From CAZIAK01 sp964537035 (GTDB lineage Bacteria > Planctomycetota > B15-G4): a DNA stretch of 63,380 nt. The stretch lies in contig CAZIAK010000031.1 in NCBI GenBank assembly GCA_964537035.1, positions 1 to 63,380 of the forward strand. Reading direction: 5' to 3'. The translations under genes were made by a program, and so were the position numbers. The notes under the pieces were generated by a model, which was given only the letters and a program-made list of their open reading frames with translations, did no database searches and was not told the origin of the DNA. Positions 19,322-28,256 of this stretch are shown piece by piece; position 1 is the stretch's first letter; each line of letters starts with the position of its first letter.

Positions 19322-20875
19322 ATGGTTTCTCGTCTGTGTCTCGTCAGCCTCTCACTCAGCCTGTTGCTCTTCGCCAACCCGGCTGCGGGGCAGAACGAGC
19401 AACCCACTGATGTCCAGGTGGGCTTCAGCCACGACTCTGGATTGGCGTACAACGACGGTGCTCCAGGGAGCGCCCCTGAGGTGGTCATCTCCTTCCCGGT
19501 GGTCTATCCCGGGGCCAAGTCCCTGCGCCTGTACTTCGATGAGATCGAGCTGTCCGGCAACCTGCTGGCCGGCACCGGCTCGGTGCTGCGCATCACCTCA
19601 TTGGCTGACGGCGGCCTGCAGACGCTCAACGCGACTCACGTGATCGAGTGGCAGAACAGCAGCGCCTACTTCAACGGCGCTGGCGTGCAGGTCGATGTGC
19701 TGGCCTACCCCGGCACCGGAGCCAACCGCGTCGTGCTGCACCATCTCGACGTGGGCGTGCCTCAGGCCGCCTCCGAGAGCCAGTGCGGTCCGACCGATGA
19801 CCGCCTGCCCAGCGAGGACCCACGCTCGGCGCGTCTGCTGCCCATCGGCTGCACGGGTTGGATCATCGACGACTGCGCCAACTGCTTCCTCACCGCCGGG
19901 CACTGCTCCAGCGGCAGCAACGTGGCCCAGTTCAACGTGCCCTTCTCCACGTCCAGCGGTAGCCTCGTCAATCCCGGCCCAGAAGATCAGTACGCCGTGG
20001 ACCCCGTCTCGGTCCAGTCGAACGGTGGGGCTGGCACCGGCAATGACTGGGCGTACTTCGGTACCTTCCCTAACTCCGTCACCGGGCTGACCGCGTTTCA
20101 GGCCCAGGGCGCCGCCTTCTCTCTGAGCCCCGCCCCGACGCCGGCCTCCGGCGCGACCATTCGCATCACCGGCTTCGGCACCGACAGCACGCCCAACTCG
20201 ACCTTCAACCAGATTCAGCAGACCCACGCCGGGCCGCTGGTCACCAACTCGGGCAACCTGCTCCAGTACCAGGCTGACACGACCGGTGGCAACTCGGGCT
20301 CGCCGGTGATCTGGGACGAGACAGGGCTGGGCGTTGGCATCCACACCCACGCTGGCTGCAGCACTTCGGGATCGGGCGCCAACCAGGGCACCCACATCAT
20401 CCATCCCGGTCTGCAGGCCGCATTGGCCAGCCCCAAGGGCGTCTGCCGGGTGGGCGGCGGTCCGGCGGGCGGCGTCTTCACCGATCTGGGCAACAGCCTG
20501 GGCGGTGCCCCGTTCACTGCGGCGCCCGAACTCACCGGTTGCGGTAGCCTGAACGACAACAGCGTGCTGCGCCTGAACCTCTCGGTTGAGAACGTCGAGG
20601 GAGCCACATTGTCGTCGACCCTCGTGATCGGTCTGAGCCAGATCGACGCGCCCTTCAAGGGCGGCGTGATGGTGCCCAACCCCGATGTGCTGCTCACGGG
20701 CCTGTCCTTCGTGGTGCCCGTGGCACCCCTCGATGCGACCCATCAGCTGAGCACGATCTACCCCGCTGGCGTACCCTCCGGGGCGAGCATCTTCGTCCAG
20801 CATTGGGTGCAGGTCACGGGCGTGGGCAGCCCGTTCTTGATGGCCAGCAACGGCTTGGCGATCACCAAGCCTTGA
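19322..20875 (+). CDS. Secreted trypsin-like serine protease with planctomycete C-terminal domain
   Basis: A 517-residue exported protein. A signal peptide covers about residues 1-22 (LSLSLLLFANPAAG). Residues about 25-140 form a beta-rich prodomain. The S1-type peptidase domain has His194 in FLTAGHCSS, Asp242 in GNDWAYF and Ser325 in GGNSGSPV, so the triad is complete. The last ~125 residues carry the domain shared with the 32892, 34687 and 21072 genes: LVIGLSQIDAPFKGGVMVP, PDVLLTGL, IFVQHWVQ and a final MASNGLAI. That domain probably serves surface attachment or sorting. A frame opens at 19244, but the signal peptide starts at 19322. A strong hairpin terminator follows at 20903-20940. Confidence 0.9.
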   Translation: MVSRLCLVSLSLSLLLFANPAAGQNEQPTDVQVGFSHDSGLAYNDGAPGSAPEVVISFPVVYPGAKSLRLYFDEIELSGNLLAGTGSVLRITSLADGGLQTLNATHVIEWQNSSAYFNGAGVQVDVLAYPGTGANRVVLHHLDVGVPQAASESQCGPTDDRLPSEDPRSARLLPIGCTGWIIDDCANCFLTAGHCSSGSNVAQFNVPFSTSSGSLVNPGPEDQYAVDPVSVQSNGGAGTGNDWAYFGTFPNSVTGLTAFQAQGAAFSLSPAPTPASGATIRITGFGTDSTPNSTFNQIQQTHAGPLVTNSGNLLQYQADTTGGNSGSPVIWDETGLGVGIHTHAGCSTSGSGANQGTHIIHPGLQAALASPKGVCRVGGGPAGGVFTDLGNSLGGAPFTAAPELTGCGSLNDNSVLRLNLSVENVEGATLSSTLVIGLSQIDAPFKGGVMVPNPDVLLTGLSFVVPVAPLDATHQLSTIYPAGVPSGASIFVQHWVQVTGVGSPFLMASNGLAITKP

Positions 20876-20902
20876 GCTGAGACTCTCCTCATCTCAACAC
20901 CG

Positions 20903-20940
20903 CGCCGTCGGTCGCTCTTCGGAGTGGCCGGCGGCGTTTT
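20903..20940 (+). terminator. Intrinsic terminator after the protease gene
   Basis: A 15-bp stem (20903-20917 with 20922-20936, three positions being G-U wobbles) closes a TTCG tetraloop of the very stable cUUCGg type, directly followed by TTTT. It begins 28 nt after the protease stop codon. Confidence 0.85.
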
Positions 20941-21071
20941 GCGTTCAAGAGAGCCCCTTCTCACCGCTCTCTCATGATCCATGGGGTATTGCTTGGTCAG
21001 GTTTGGCGATCGAACTCTCCCTCGATCGGCTCAAGAAGCCCGCACTTATCCCGTGACCTGGAGTCAGGCCC

Positions 21072-22805
21072 ATGCTGCCCCGGATGCTCTCGTCTCGTCT
21101 CTCCCGCCCCTTCGCCGCCGCCTGTCTTGCGGCGCTCTTCGCGGCTGATGGCACTGCCCAGCCGCAACAGTTGCCGCCCGTCCCCGTGCCCCCGGGCAAT
21201 CAGATCACCGAGGCCAAGCGGGTGCTGGGCAAGATCCTGTTCTGGGATGAGCAGCTGTCGAGCGACAACACCATGGCCTGCGGGACGTGCCATCTGCCAG
21301 CGACCGGAGGCGCTGATCCCCGTTTCGGCGACCACCCCGGCGCCGACGGAGTGTTCGGCAACGCCGACGACGTGGTGGCCTCGCCCGGCATGATCCGCTC
21401 CGATGCCTCCAACGCCTATCTGCCGGACGGGACCTTCGATCTCAACGTGCAGGTCACCGGGCGCGCGGCGCCTACCTACTTCTCCATGACCCAGTACTCG
21501 CCCTCGCTCTTCTGGGATGGGCGGGCCACGGCAAACTTCGTTGACCCGCAGACAGGTGCCACCGTGCTGCAGGCTGGCGCCGCCCTGGAGAGCCAGGCTG
21601 TCGGGCCCATCTTGAGCGCGGCCGAGATGGGTCACGATGGACGCACCTGGGACGAGGTGATCGCCAAGCTGGAGTCGGTCACGCCGCTGCGTCTGGCCAC
21701 CAACGTTCCGCCGGACATGGCCTCGGCGCTGTCCCAGTCGCCCAGCTATCAGGCCCTGTTCAGCGCGGCCTTCGCCGACAATCAGGTCTCGGCGCGCAAC
21801 ATCGGCCTGGCCATCGCCACGTATGAACGCACCCTGGTGCCGGACCAGACGCCCTTCGACGCCTTCGCCGCGGGCAACCCCCAGGCGCTCACGCCGAACC
21901 AGAACCAGGGCTTTCAGTTCTTGCAGCAGTCGGCGGCCTGCCTGACCTGCCACCGGCCGCCGTTCTTCAGCAACTTCGGCTTCCACAACCTGGGGCTCCG
22001 TCCGTCCGCTGAGGACCTGGGGCGCGAGGCCATCACCGGCAACCCCAACGACCGGGGACAGTTCCGCACGCCGTCCTTGCGCAACGTGGGCTTGCGCGAC
22101 CAGCTCATGCACGTGGGCTGGATCACCGACGTGGCCGACGCCATCGCCTTCTACAACGCGCCGCCCTTCCCCCAGGTGGGGCCCACCGGTCATAGCCAGT
22201 TCATCCAGGACCAGAGCCTGATCCCGCCGCCGCCGGGCTCGCCCCCTGGTACGCCGCCCGCGCCCTTGGGCTCGATCAACATCCCGCCCTTCCAGATCGG
22301 TCCCATCGTCGACTTCCTGAGCAACGCGCTGACCGACCCGCGGGCGGCGGCCGAGACCTTCCCGTTCGATCGGCCGACGTTGCACAGCGAGGTCGTGCCT
22401 GCCAACCCCGCGTTGATCTCCCCAGGGTCGGCGGGAACAGGCGGCATCGTCCCGCGCATGCTCGCCGTGACCCCGCTGACCATCGCCAACCCGGACTTCA
22501 AGTTCGGTCTCGATGATGGTCTCGGTGGTGCTCCCAGCTGGCTGCTGCTCGGCTTGGCACCTACCGCACCCGGCACCACCGTGCAGGGCGGCGTGCCTCT
22601 GGGCGTGGCTCCGCCGTTCTTGTTCACCGGCGTGGTGCCCACAGCAGGCGTCGGAACGGGTGCGGGCCACACCACCGTGCTCAGCGCGGTGGACAACGAT
22701 CCGCTGCTGGTGGGCCTGCAGCTCTTCGGCCAGTGGTTCGTCGTCGACCGTGCGGCGCAGGGTGGCCTGGCGGCCAGCCCGGCCGTGCGCTGGACCGGTA
22801 TCTGA
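21072..22805 (+). CDS. Di-heme cytochrome c peroxidase/MauG family protein, secreted
   Basis: A 577-residue exported protein with a signal peptide of about 26 residues ending near ADGTA. Two CxxCH heme sites are present: MACGTCHLP in the N-terminal half and ACLTCHRPP in the C-terminal half, the spacing of the CCP/MauG family. Conserved family stretches include LGKILFWDEQLSSD, PSLFWDGRA and FRTPSLRNV. Family members reduce peroxide or modify proteins oxidatively. The last ~150 residues lie outside the enzyme fold and resemble a divergent form of the C-terminal domain of neighbouring secreted proteins (WLLLGLAPTAPG, GQWFVVDRAAQGGLAAS). It follows the protease gene after the terminator and so has its own promoter. 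Confidence 0.88.
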   Translation: MLPRMLSSRLSRPFAAACLAALFAADGTAQPQQLPPVPVPPGNQITEAKRVLGKILFWDEQLSSDNTMACGTCHLPATGGADPRFGDHPGADGVFGNADDVVASPGMIRSDASNAYLPDGTFDLNVQVTGRAAPTYFSMTQYSPSLFWDGRATANFVDPQTGATVLQAGAALESQAVGPILSAAEMGHDGRTWDEVIAKLESVTPLRLATNVPPDMASALSQSPSYQALFSAAFADNQVSARNIGLAIATYERTLVPDQTPFDAFAAGNPQALTPNQNQGFQFLQQSAACLTCHRPPFFSNFGFHNLGLRPSAEDLGREAITGNPNDRGQFRTPSLRNVGLRDQLMHVGWITDVADAIAFYNAPPFPQVGPTGHSQFIQDQSLIPPPPGSPPGTPPAPLGSINIPPFQIGPIVDFLSNALTDPRAAAETFPFDRPTLHSEVVPANPALISPGSAGTGGIVPRMLAVTPLTIANPDFKFGLDDGLGGAPSWLLLGLAPTAPGTTVQGGVPLGVAPPFLFTGVVPTAGVGTGAGHTTVLSAVDNDPLLVGLQLFGQWFVVDRAAQGGLAASPAVRWTGI

Positions 22806-22857
22806 CGGCAGCCTCGCCCAGCTGTTCATGATGGTCAGATGGGCTTGGATCCCCCAG

Positions 22858-22889
22858 GGCCGCTGCACCCGCTGACGGGTGCAGCGGCC
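22858..22889 (+). terminator. Hairpin, probable terminator after the peroxidase gene
   Basis: A perfect 13-bp stem (22858-22870 with 22877-22889) with a 6-nt loop lies 52 nt after the stop. There is no clean T-run after it (TGCTTGCATTGTT), so termination efficiency is uncertain. Confidence 0.55.
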
Positions 22890-23078
22890 TGCTTGCATTG
22901 TTCACCCGACCCGCCGCGAGGGCGTGGCTGGCACTGCAGGCCAGTTGAAGGCTTGCCATTTCCCCAGTATCCTCGGCCCCTCGCTGAGTTTCTCGACTGG
23001 CTTTGGGTCGAGAAGCTCTCGCGTTCGGGCTGTGCAGTCAGGGTCGTCAACTCATCAGGTTCAAATGGGGCATTGGGC

Positions 23079-24137
23079 ATGAAGCAGGGCGAAAGTCGGA
23101 TCGAATCGAAGGCTCGCGAGGCTCAACCGAAGGAGCAACCCGCTGTGATCCGTCGGTTGCAGAAGGTGCTGCAGGCGCCGTCGTTTCCTGAGTCGTCGAT
23201 CAAGGTGCCCACCGAGTTCACTGCTGACTCAGGCCACTGCTTCTTCTTCAACGTGCCCAAAGAATGGACCAGCGACGCCGGTGGTGTCTCTGCGATTCGG
23301 GTGCTCGAAGATGGTCAGCATCTCGGCCCGGCCATCGCCAACCACGACGAGATCCGCAAGCTGGGAGAAGGGCGCTACTCCCACTGGGGTTCGGTGGTCT
23401 TCTTCGCTACCAGCGACAACTCTGACCCCAACACCAACGGGCGTGTCTACTCTGTCGTGCCCCCCGACGGCTGGAGCGATTCAGCTGACGGCAAGACCTG
23501 GTGGGACTGCCAGTGGCTCCGCCCGGAGGCCAGCGCGGGCCATGTCCAGGTCCAGTGGGCCGTGGTGAACCTGTCGTCTGAGACCATCCAGTCACGGGGC
23601 GGCAAGCTGTACGCCAGCACCCTTCGCGAAGACTGGCTCTCGGACAGCGACAGCCTGTCGACATTATTGGTGCTCGAAGACGGCAAGGTCCTGGGGCGAC
23701 CCCATTGCACGTCTGACGAGATCCTGGAGCGGGGCGAGGACGCCTTCGGACACTGGGGGCAAGAGGTGCTCTTCGCCTCCACCGACGGGAGCGACCCACG
23801 AAGCAATGGTCGCACCTACCAGATCGCCTATGCGCCGGCCTTCCGATTTGAGCACGCCACAACGACGCCCTTCACCGAGAAGGGGCACTGCTGGATCCTC
23901 AACGGCATCCCTGCTGAGTGGCCGTCGAGCAAGATCCGCACGTCTCGGCTGGCGCTGCTCGAAGACGGCAAGCCCCTGCCCACACCACACGCGAGCCATG
24001 ACCTCGTGCGCAAGACAGGCAAAGGCGCATACTGCCACTGGGGCGATCAGCTATATTTCTCCACGAGCGACAACAGCGATCCGACGACGAATGGACGCAC
24101 CTACACCGTGGTGTGGCAGCCGGCGATGAGATTCTGA
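23079..24137 (+). CDS. Protein of three HWG/NGR repeat domains
   Basis: A 352-residue protein without a clear signal peptide. After a charged 40-residue start it consists of three related domains of about 90-110 residues. Each has a GHC/W-rich first strand, a VLEDGK.LG...H..HDEI segment, a G.YSHWG turn and a closing FSTSDNSDP.TNGR.Y. These elements occur at about residues 50-125 (RYSHWGSVVFFATSDNSDP), 160-250 (AFGHWGQEVLFASTDGSDP) and 258-350 (AYCHWGDQLYFSTSDNSDP). The following gene carries two more copies ahead of a radical SAM domain. I recall similar segments beside methyltransferase and glycan-related enzymes, but the fold and ligand are unknown to me. A frame opens at 22839, but the coding character starts at the ATG at 23079. 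Confidence 0.75.
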   Translation: MKQGESRIESKAREAQPKEQPAVIRRLQKVLQAPSFPESSIKVPTEFTADSGHCFFFNVPKEWTSDAGGVSAIRVLEDGQHLGPAIANHDEIRKLGEGRYSHWGSVVFFATSDNSDPNTNGRVYSVVPPDGWSDSADGKTWWDCQWLRPEASAGHVQVQWAVVNLSSETIQSRGGKLYASTLREDWLSDSDSLSTLLVLEDGKVLGRPHCTSDEILERGEDAFGHWGQEVLFASTDGSDPRSNGRTYQIAYAPAFRFEHATTTPFTEKGHCWILNGIPAEWPSSKIRTSRLALLEDGKPLPTPHASHDLVRKTGKGAYCHWGDQLYFSTSDNSDPTTNGRTYTVVWQPAMRF

Positions 24138-24203
24138 CGCCGGCGGGCATGGTGCTCGGTCGGTTCTTGCTGACGTTGGCGTCGCGCCAAACGAGGAGCA
24201 CCC

Positions 24204-26192
24204 ATGGCCACATCCCACGAAAGACAATCCGGGGGCGGCTCCGCGGCCGCAGGCCACGAGCCACCAGCACAAGGCGGCTCAACGGCGGCAGGCGATTCAG
24301 AGGCCGCCCATAGCCAGATGGACGACGCGCCTTCCGAGCTCAATCAGGCAGGCCTCCGGCGCTGGTTCAGCGGCTTGCGGGGGCTGTCGGTCCGGGAGAC
24401 CTTCGTGCTCCCGATGAGAAGCATGAAGTTTCGCGGAGGGCACTGCTGGTCCGTAGACGTGCCGCAGTTTGCGGCCGAGGCTGACGACTCCTCCTGCGAG
24501 CCCTCGAGCGTCCTGGTCTTTGAAGACGACCTGTGCCTGGGCCCGGGGCACAGCACCCACGAGCTGGTCAAGGAGGCCGGGCACGGAGCCTTCTCCCATT
24601 GGGAGGGCAGTCTGCTCATCTCGAGCAGCGACGGCAGCAACCCGTCCACCAATGGCCGCTCCTACATGGCCGTGTCCATCGACCATGGCTTCGCCGACCC
24701 GCCCCACGTGCTGCGCTCTCTGGTGGGGCCTTTCGAACACGTAGACGGCCTGTGGTGGAAGGCCAGACTCCCCGGTGGCGCGCACATTTCAGACGAGGGC
24801 GAACGCCGCTTCTCCCATCTCGTGCTCCATGAAGATGGCACGGCCCTTGGGCCGTCCCACAGCTACCACGGGCGCATCAGCGAAGACGGTGGGGGCCGCT
24901 TCTCCCACTGGGGACACGCCGTCTACTTCTCGAGCTCCGACGGCAGCGACCCCAACACCAACCTCAAGGATTACACCTGGTCTCTCGGCCCCCGTCGTCC
25001 GTCGAAGGAGGGCGCAGAGAAGCGGGCCTACCTCGACCGCTGGTACAAGAAGCGCGAGCTCTTCCTGGAGGAGCCCACCAGTTTGTGGAGCCTGCATCCA
25101 GAGGGAGATTGGTTCAGGGAGCACGGGGGCGATGTGGTCGCCCCGCCGATCTACAGCAACCTGGTGGGCCTGACGTCGTACTGCAACCTCAAGTGCACCA
25201 TCTGCGGCAGCCAGGAGGCCATCGATCACGAGGGCATCCCCCGGCGCAACATGTCGAAAGAGGTCATGCACGCCGTGGCCGACACGATCTTCCCCAGCCT
25301 CTCCGTGTTGATCCTGGCCAGCCTGGGTGAGCCCACGATCTATCCCCACTTCAATGAGGTGCTCGAACAGGCTCATCGTTGGGGCGCCTCGATCAAGATC
25401 GAGTCGAACGCCACGGCGCTCACGCCGCGGATGATCAAGCTGCTCACGTCCGTGCGTGGCGAGCTGTTCTTCTCCCTCGACGCCACCGGCGACATCTTCG
25501 AGAACGTGCGCAAGGGCGCGGTCTGGCAGAAGGCCCAGCAGAACGTGATCAATCTGCTGGCGGCTCGCGATCGAGAACTCACCAAGGTGAACCTCTACCC
25601 CACGATCTCCCGCAAGACCCTGCCGGACATGATCAACGTGGCCAAGTGGGCCCTCGACGCAGGCATCGAAGAGATCACCTTTCACAGCTATGACCCCACC
25701 ATGTTCGCTCAAGAAGAGCGCCCTACGGCCGAAGAGTTCACGCTGCAGAACGACGTGATCCGTGAGTGGCTCGACACCGAGAGCAAGCAGCGCGATCTGG
25801 CCGACTTCTCCGTGAAGGTCAACGGAGTCGAGATCAACGCGCGCTTCTCTGCGGAGGGCCAGGGGCTCTATCCCTTGGCGCCCATGCCCAAGAACCACCC
25901 CTGCGCCGAGGTCGAATACCCGGACAACGCCTTCCGCTGCAGCAACCCGCAGCAGAACGTCGACATCGGCCCGGACGGACAGATGTATCCCTGCGTGTGG
26001 TCAGGCGCCCGTCCCCAAGAGAACACCATGGGCTACGCCACCTCGAAGGAGTCGTTCGCTCAGGCCTGGTTCGGGCCGCGCTACCGTGAGTTGCGCGAGC
26101 AGCTGCGGGTGGGTGGTCCGGCCGAGACCAACGTGGCTCAGTGCGCTGTCTGCTTGAAACGGTATGCCAAGCCGGGCGACCAGATGGGGTAG
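24204..26192 (+). CDS. Radical SAM/SPASM protein with two N-terminal HWG repeat domains
   Basis: A 662-residue protein. About residues 65-165 and 170-260 are two HWG/NGR repeat domains (AFSHWEGSLLISSSDGSNP; RFSHWGHAVYFSSSDGSDP), homologous to the three in the preceding gene. Next comes a radical SAM domain with CxxxCxxC at Cys327, Cys331 and Cys334 (YCNLKCTICGSQ). A SPASM-type auxiliary cluster region lies near the C-terminus (NAFRCSNPQQNVDIGPDGQ, YPCVWSG, CAVC). SPASM radical SAM enzymes typically modify peptides, proteins or sugars. An SD of GAGGAG at 24193 precedes the ATG. It is 66 nt after the triple-repeat gene, so the two are probably one operon and the repeats may bind a common ligand. 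Substrate unknown; no small precursor-peptide gene was found nearby. Confidence 0.85.
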   Translation: MATSHERQSGGGSAAAGHEPPAQGGSTAAGDSEAAHSQMDDAPSELNQAGLRRWFSGLRGLSVRETFVLPMRSMKFRGGHCWSVDVPQFAAEADDSSCEPSSVLVFEDDLCLGPGHSTHELVKEAGHGAFSHWEGSLLISSSDGSNPSTNGRSYMAVSIDHGFADPPHVLRSLVGPFEHVDGLWWKARLPGGAHISDEGERRFSHLVLHEDGTALGPSHSYHGRISEDGGGRFSHWGHAVYFSSSDGSDPNTNLKDYTWSLGPRRPSKEGAEKRAYLDRWYKKRELFLEEPTSLWSLHPEGDWFREHGGDVVAPPIYSNLVGLTSYCNLKCTICGSQEAIDHEGIPRRNMSKEVMHAVADTIFPSLSVLILASLGEPTIYPHFNEVLEQAHRWGASIKIESNATALTPRMIKLLTSVRGELFFSLDATGDIFENVRKGAVWQKAQQNVINLLAARDRELTKVNLYPTISRKTLPDMINVAKWALDAGIEEITFHSYDPTMFAQEERPTAEEFTLQNDVIREWLDTESKQRDLADFSVKVNGVEINARFSAEGQGLYPLAPMPKNHPCAEVEYPDNAFRCSNPQQNVDIGPDGQMYPCVWSGARPQENTMGYATSKESFAQAWFGPRYRELREQLRVGGPAETNVAQCAVCLKRYAKPGDQMG

Positions 26193-26504
26193 GGGGCAGC
26201 GCGACAGATCGCCGTTCTTGTCGTTTGCCGGGCGTCCCTGTTTTTCGCCAGGGGGGCCGTTTCGCTCAGACAGGGTCGGCTGTGCGCCTCCACACTCGCT
26301 GCAGACCCCCCTGGCGAAAAACAGGGACGCCCTCGCCGGTGGAGGCAGGGCGACTGTGGCCTTTCGGGGGTTTGTTTTCGGCAGTCTCGAGACTGCGCTG
26401 CGTTCTCCGAGCCTGCATATCCTGCAAGACGCGGCTGCAGCAGCATTTGGTGTGCTCGGCGCGCGGCACTTCACGCACAGGCTGTCAGGTTGGCTTTGCT
26501 GCTG
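26193..26504. other. Intergenic region between convergent genes with palindromic elements
   Basis: This 312-nt gap separates the radical SAM gene from the oppositely oriented cysteine dioxygenase gene. It holds a 27-bp perfect inverted repeat (26230-26332) and, further on, a 16-bp perfect palindrome GCAGTCTCGAGACTGC (26381-26396). No convincing open reading frame is present. The structures may terminate transcription from both sides, or be the remains of a small mobile palindromic element. Confidence 0.6.
26230..26332. repeat. 27-bp perfect inverted repeat with 49-nt spacer
   Basis: The left arm (26230-26256) and right arm (26306-26332) are exact reverse complements, including the segment CCCTGTTTTTCGCC. 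The 49-nt spacer between them shows no strong structure. Arms of this length without mismatch in otherwise ordinary intergenic DNA suggest a recently acquired element of REP/BIME or MITE type. No transposase is adjacent, so it would need to be moved in trans. A bidirectional terminator role is also possible given the convergent genes. Confidence 0.8.
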
Positions 26505-27125
26505 CTAGCGCAGGTTTGGCAGGGCCAGGCCTTCTGGGACGGTGTCGAAGAGGAACTGCACGCGCTGGCAGGTGCGGGCTTCGGGGTCGAAGGAGAGGGC
26601 AGAGTCGTGGGGGCGGCTGTAGACGTGCAGGGTCACCATCTTCTCGCCCGTCGTCGAGGCGTTGGCCACCTTGTGGATGGGGCGGTCCCTGTCGACCACG
26701 CAGACCGTGCCCGACTCGGCCAGTTCGGTCTGCCCGGTCTCTTGCAACTCGACCCCATGGCCCACGCCGTCGTCGTCGATCTCGATGGCGGTCAGGTCAG
26801 GCACGGACGCGCCGCCGGGCAGGCGGTAGTTGGTCTCTCGTAGGGTGCCGCTGACCAGGCGGATCCAGCCCAGGTTGCCGTTGTGGTTGTGGATCTTGGT
26901 CACCTGGCCGGGCTGCCAGCAGAGCAGGATCACGTCGAAGAAGTCGCAGCGATGGACCAGGTTGCGAGCGTACTTGTCCTCGCGCCAGTTCATGAACGGG
27001 CGCAGGGAGGCCTCGTCGAGGGCCCCGTCGGCCAGGCGTTCGGCGACGCCGTCGCAACAGATCTGGTCGGAAGGCAGCGCGGTGAGGCGCTCAACGATGT
27101 CGGTGACTGTGATGGGAGAGACCAC
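26505..27125 (-). CDS. Cysteine dioxygenase type I family protein
   Basis: A 206-residue cupin enzyme that probably oxidises cysteine or a related thiol (3-mercaptopropionate) to the sulfinate with a mononuclear iron. The first two His ligands are in TKIHNHNGNLGW and the third in RPIHKVAN. The family YSRPH motif follows with the active-site Tyr. At the position of the mammalian cross-linked Cys93 there is Gly, the form found in many bacterial enzymes. It is divergent from the CDP-alcohol phosphotransferase gene (start codons 143 nt apart) and convergent with the radical SAM gene. Substrate choice cannot be decided from sequence alone. Confidence 0.85.
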   Translation of the reverse strand: MVSPITVTDIVERLTALPSDQICCDGVAERLADGALDEASLRPFMNWREDKYARNLVHRCDFFDVILLCWQPGQVTKIHNHNGNLGWIRLVSGTLRETNYRLPGGASVPDLTAIEIDDDGVGHGVELQETGQTELAESGTVCVVDRDRPIHKVANASTTGEKMVTLHVYSRPHDSALSFDPEARTCQRVQFLFDTVPEGLALPNLR

Positions 27126-27268
27126 GTGTGGGGTCCGCTTGGGGTATTCTCGCGTGCCGCGACAGTATACGCGGGGTCGTCGCCCTTGGGGCGAGCAACG
27201 AGCAGGGTCTCCCGGGCATTTCCCAGGGGGCGTGCGGCACAGAGCGACAGCGGAGTCCGAAGACAGCC

Positions 27269-28243
27269 ATGGGTGTCAGCTATGAGCAGCTGAGAGACGT
27301 TTGCCAGCGACCGGTGGCCGCGGGCAACGACGTGGCGGGCCTGCTCTTCGGCGATCGTCTGTCCCTGCCCTTCACCAAGCTGTTCATCGATCGGGGGCTC
27401 TCACCGAATCTGGCCACGGTGGGCATGCTGGTCTGCGGTCTGCTGGGTTCGGCCCTGCAGCTGGTCTCCCCGGCCGCCGCCGTGCTGGGCGCTGCGATCC
27501 TGGTGCTCTACTACCTGCTCGACTGCGTGGACGGCGAGGTGGCCCGCTGGCGAAAGGTGGAGCACGCCCGCTGGGGCTACTACGAGTACATCTTCCATTT
27601 CGTGGTCAAGCCCCTGGTCTTCGCCTCCGTGGGCATCACCTGCTGGCAGCAGACAAACAGCGTGTGGATGCTCGGCGCGGCCTTCAGCGCGGCCGTCGCC
27701 ACCCTCTGGCTCAAGCTCTTCTTCGCCGTGCCGAGCCTGGTCTTCGTGGGCAGCGTGTTGCGTCAGGGCGCGTCGGGGGACCGCCCGTACCGGCAATACC
27801 TCGACGACGCGGCCCAGAAGGTGGCCGAGCAGGTGGCGGTCTCCGGCAACGAGACGTCCCCGCCCCAGGCGGCTGGCTCGCGAGAGGTCTTTCGCCTGGG
27901 CTTCGATCGGGTGACCCTGCGCTCCCTGGCCACGAACTTCGACGTGGGTCTGGCCCTGCTTGTAGTCGTCAGCGCCGCCGATCTGCTCCTGCCGAGCTTC
28001 GAACTCTTCGGTCTCTCCGGCTGGTCCCTGCGCGCGCTGTGGCTCTGCTACTACGGCATGATCCTGCCCCTCGACTTCGTGGACTACGTGCGCAGTTACG
28101 TCGGGCGCCGGCACTTCGATCAGTCGATGGTGCGCCTGCTCACCCGGGCCCACGGGTTCGCGGTGGTGCCGGGCGCGGGGTCCGAGGCGGACGAAACGCG
28201 CCCGGGCGCCCGGCCGCCCGAGCCAGGCGACTCGGCGCCGTAG
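27269..28243 (+). CDS. CDP-alcohol phosphatidyltransferase family membrane protein
   Basis: About 324 residues. The CDP-alcohol phosphotransferase signature occurs after two membrane helices as DCVDGEVARWR. At canonical spacing the third and fourth metal/base aspartates are replaced by Glu and His (E and H in GYYEYIFH), so the motif is DxxDGxxAR...ExxxH. The N-terminal helices contain FTKLFIDRGLSPNLATVGML, usual for the family. Several more helices and a charged cytoplasmic loop follow. Such enzymes join a CDP-linked alcohol to a second alcohol to make phospholipid or phosphodiester head groups. The frame opens at 27128, but the family N-terminus fits the ATG at 27269. Its stop lies 13 nt from that of the convergent carbamoyltransferase gene. 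Confidence 0.8.
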   Translation: MGVSYEQLRDVCQRPVAAGNDVAGLLFGDRLSLPFTKLFIDRGLSPNLATVGMLVCGLLGSALQLVSPAAAVLGAAILVLYYLLDCVDGEVARWRKVEHARWGYYEYIFHFVVKPLVFASVGITCWQQTNSVWMLGAAFSAAVATLWLKLFFAVPSLVFVGSVLRQGASGDRPYRQYLDDAAQKVAEQVAVSGNETSPPQAAGSREVFRLGFDRVTLRSLATNFDVGLALLVVVSAADLLLPSFELFGLSGWSLRALWLCYYGMILPLDFVDYVRSYVGRRHFDQSMVRLLTRAHGFAVVPGAGSEADETRPGARPPEPGDSAP

Positions 28244-28256
28244 GCCGGGTTCGCCG

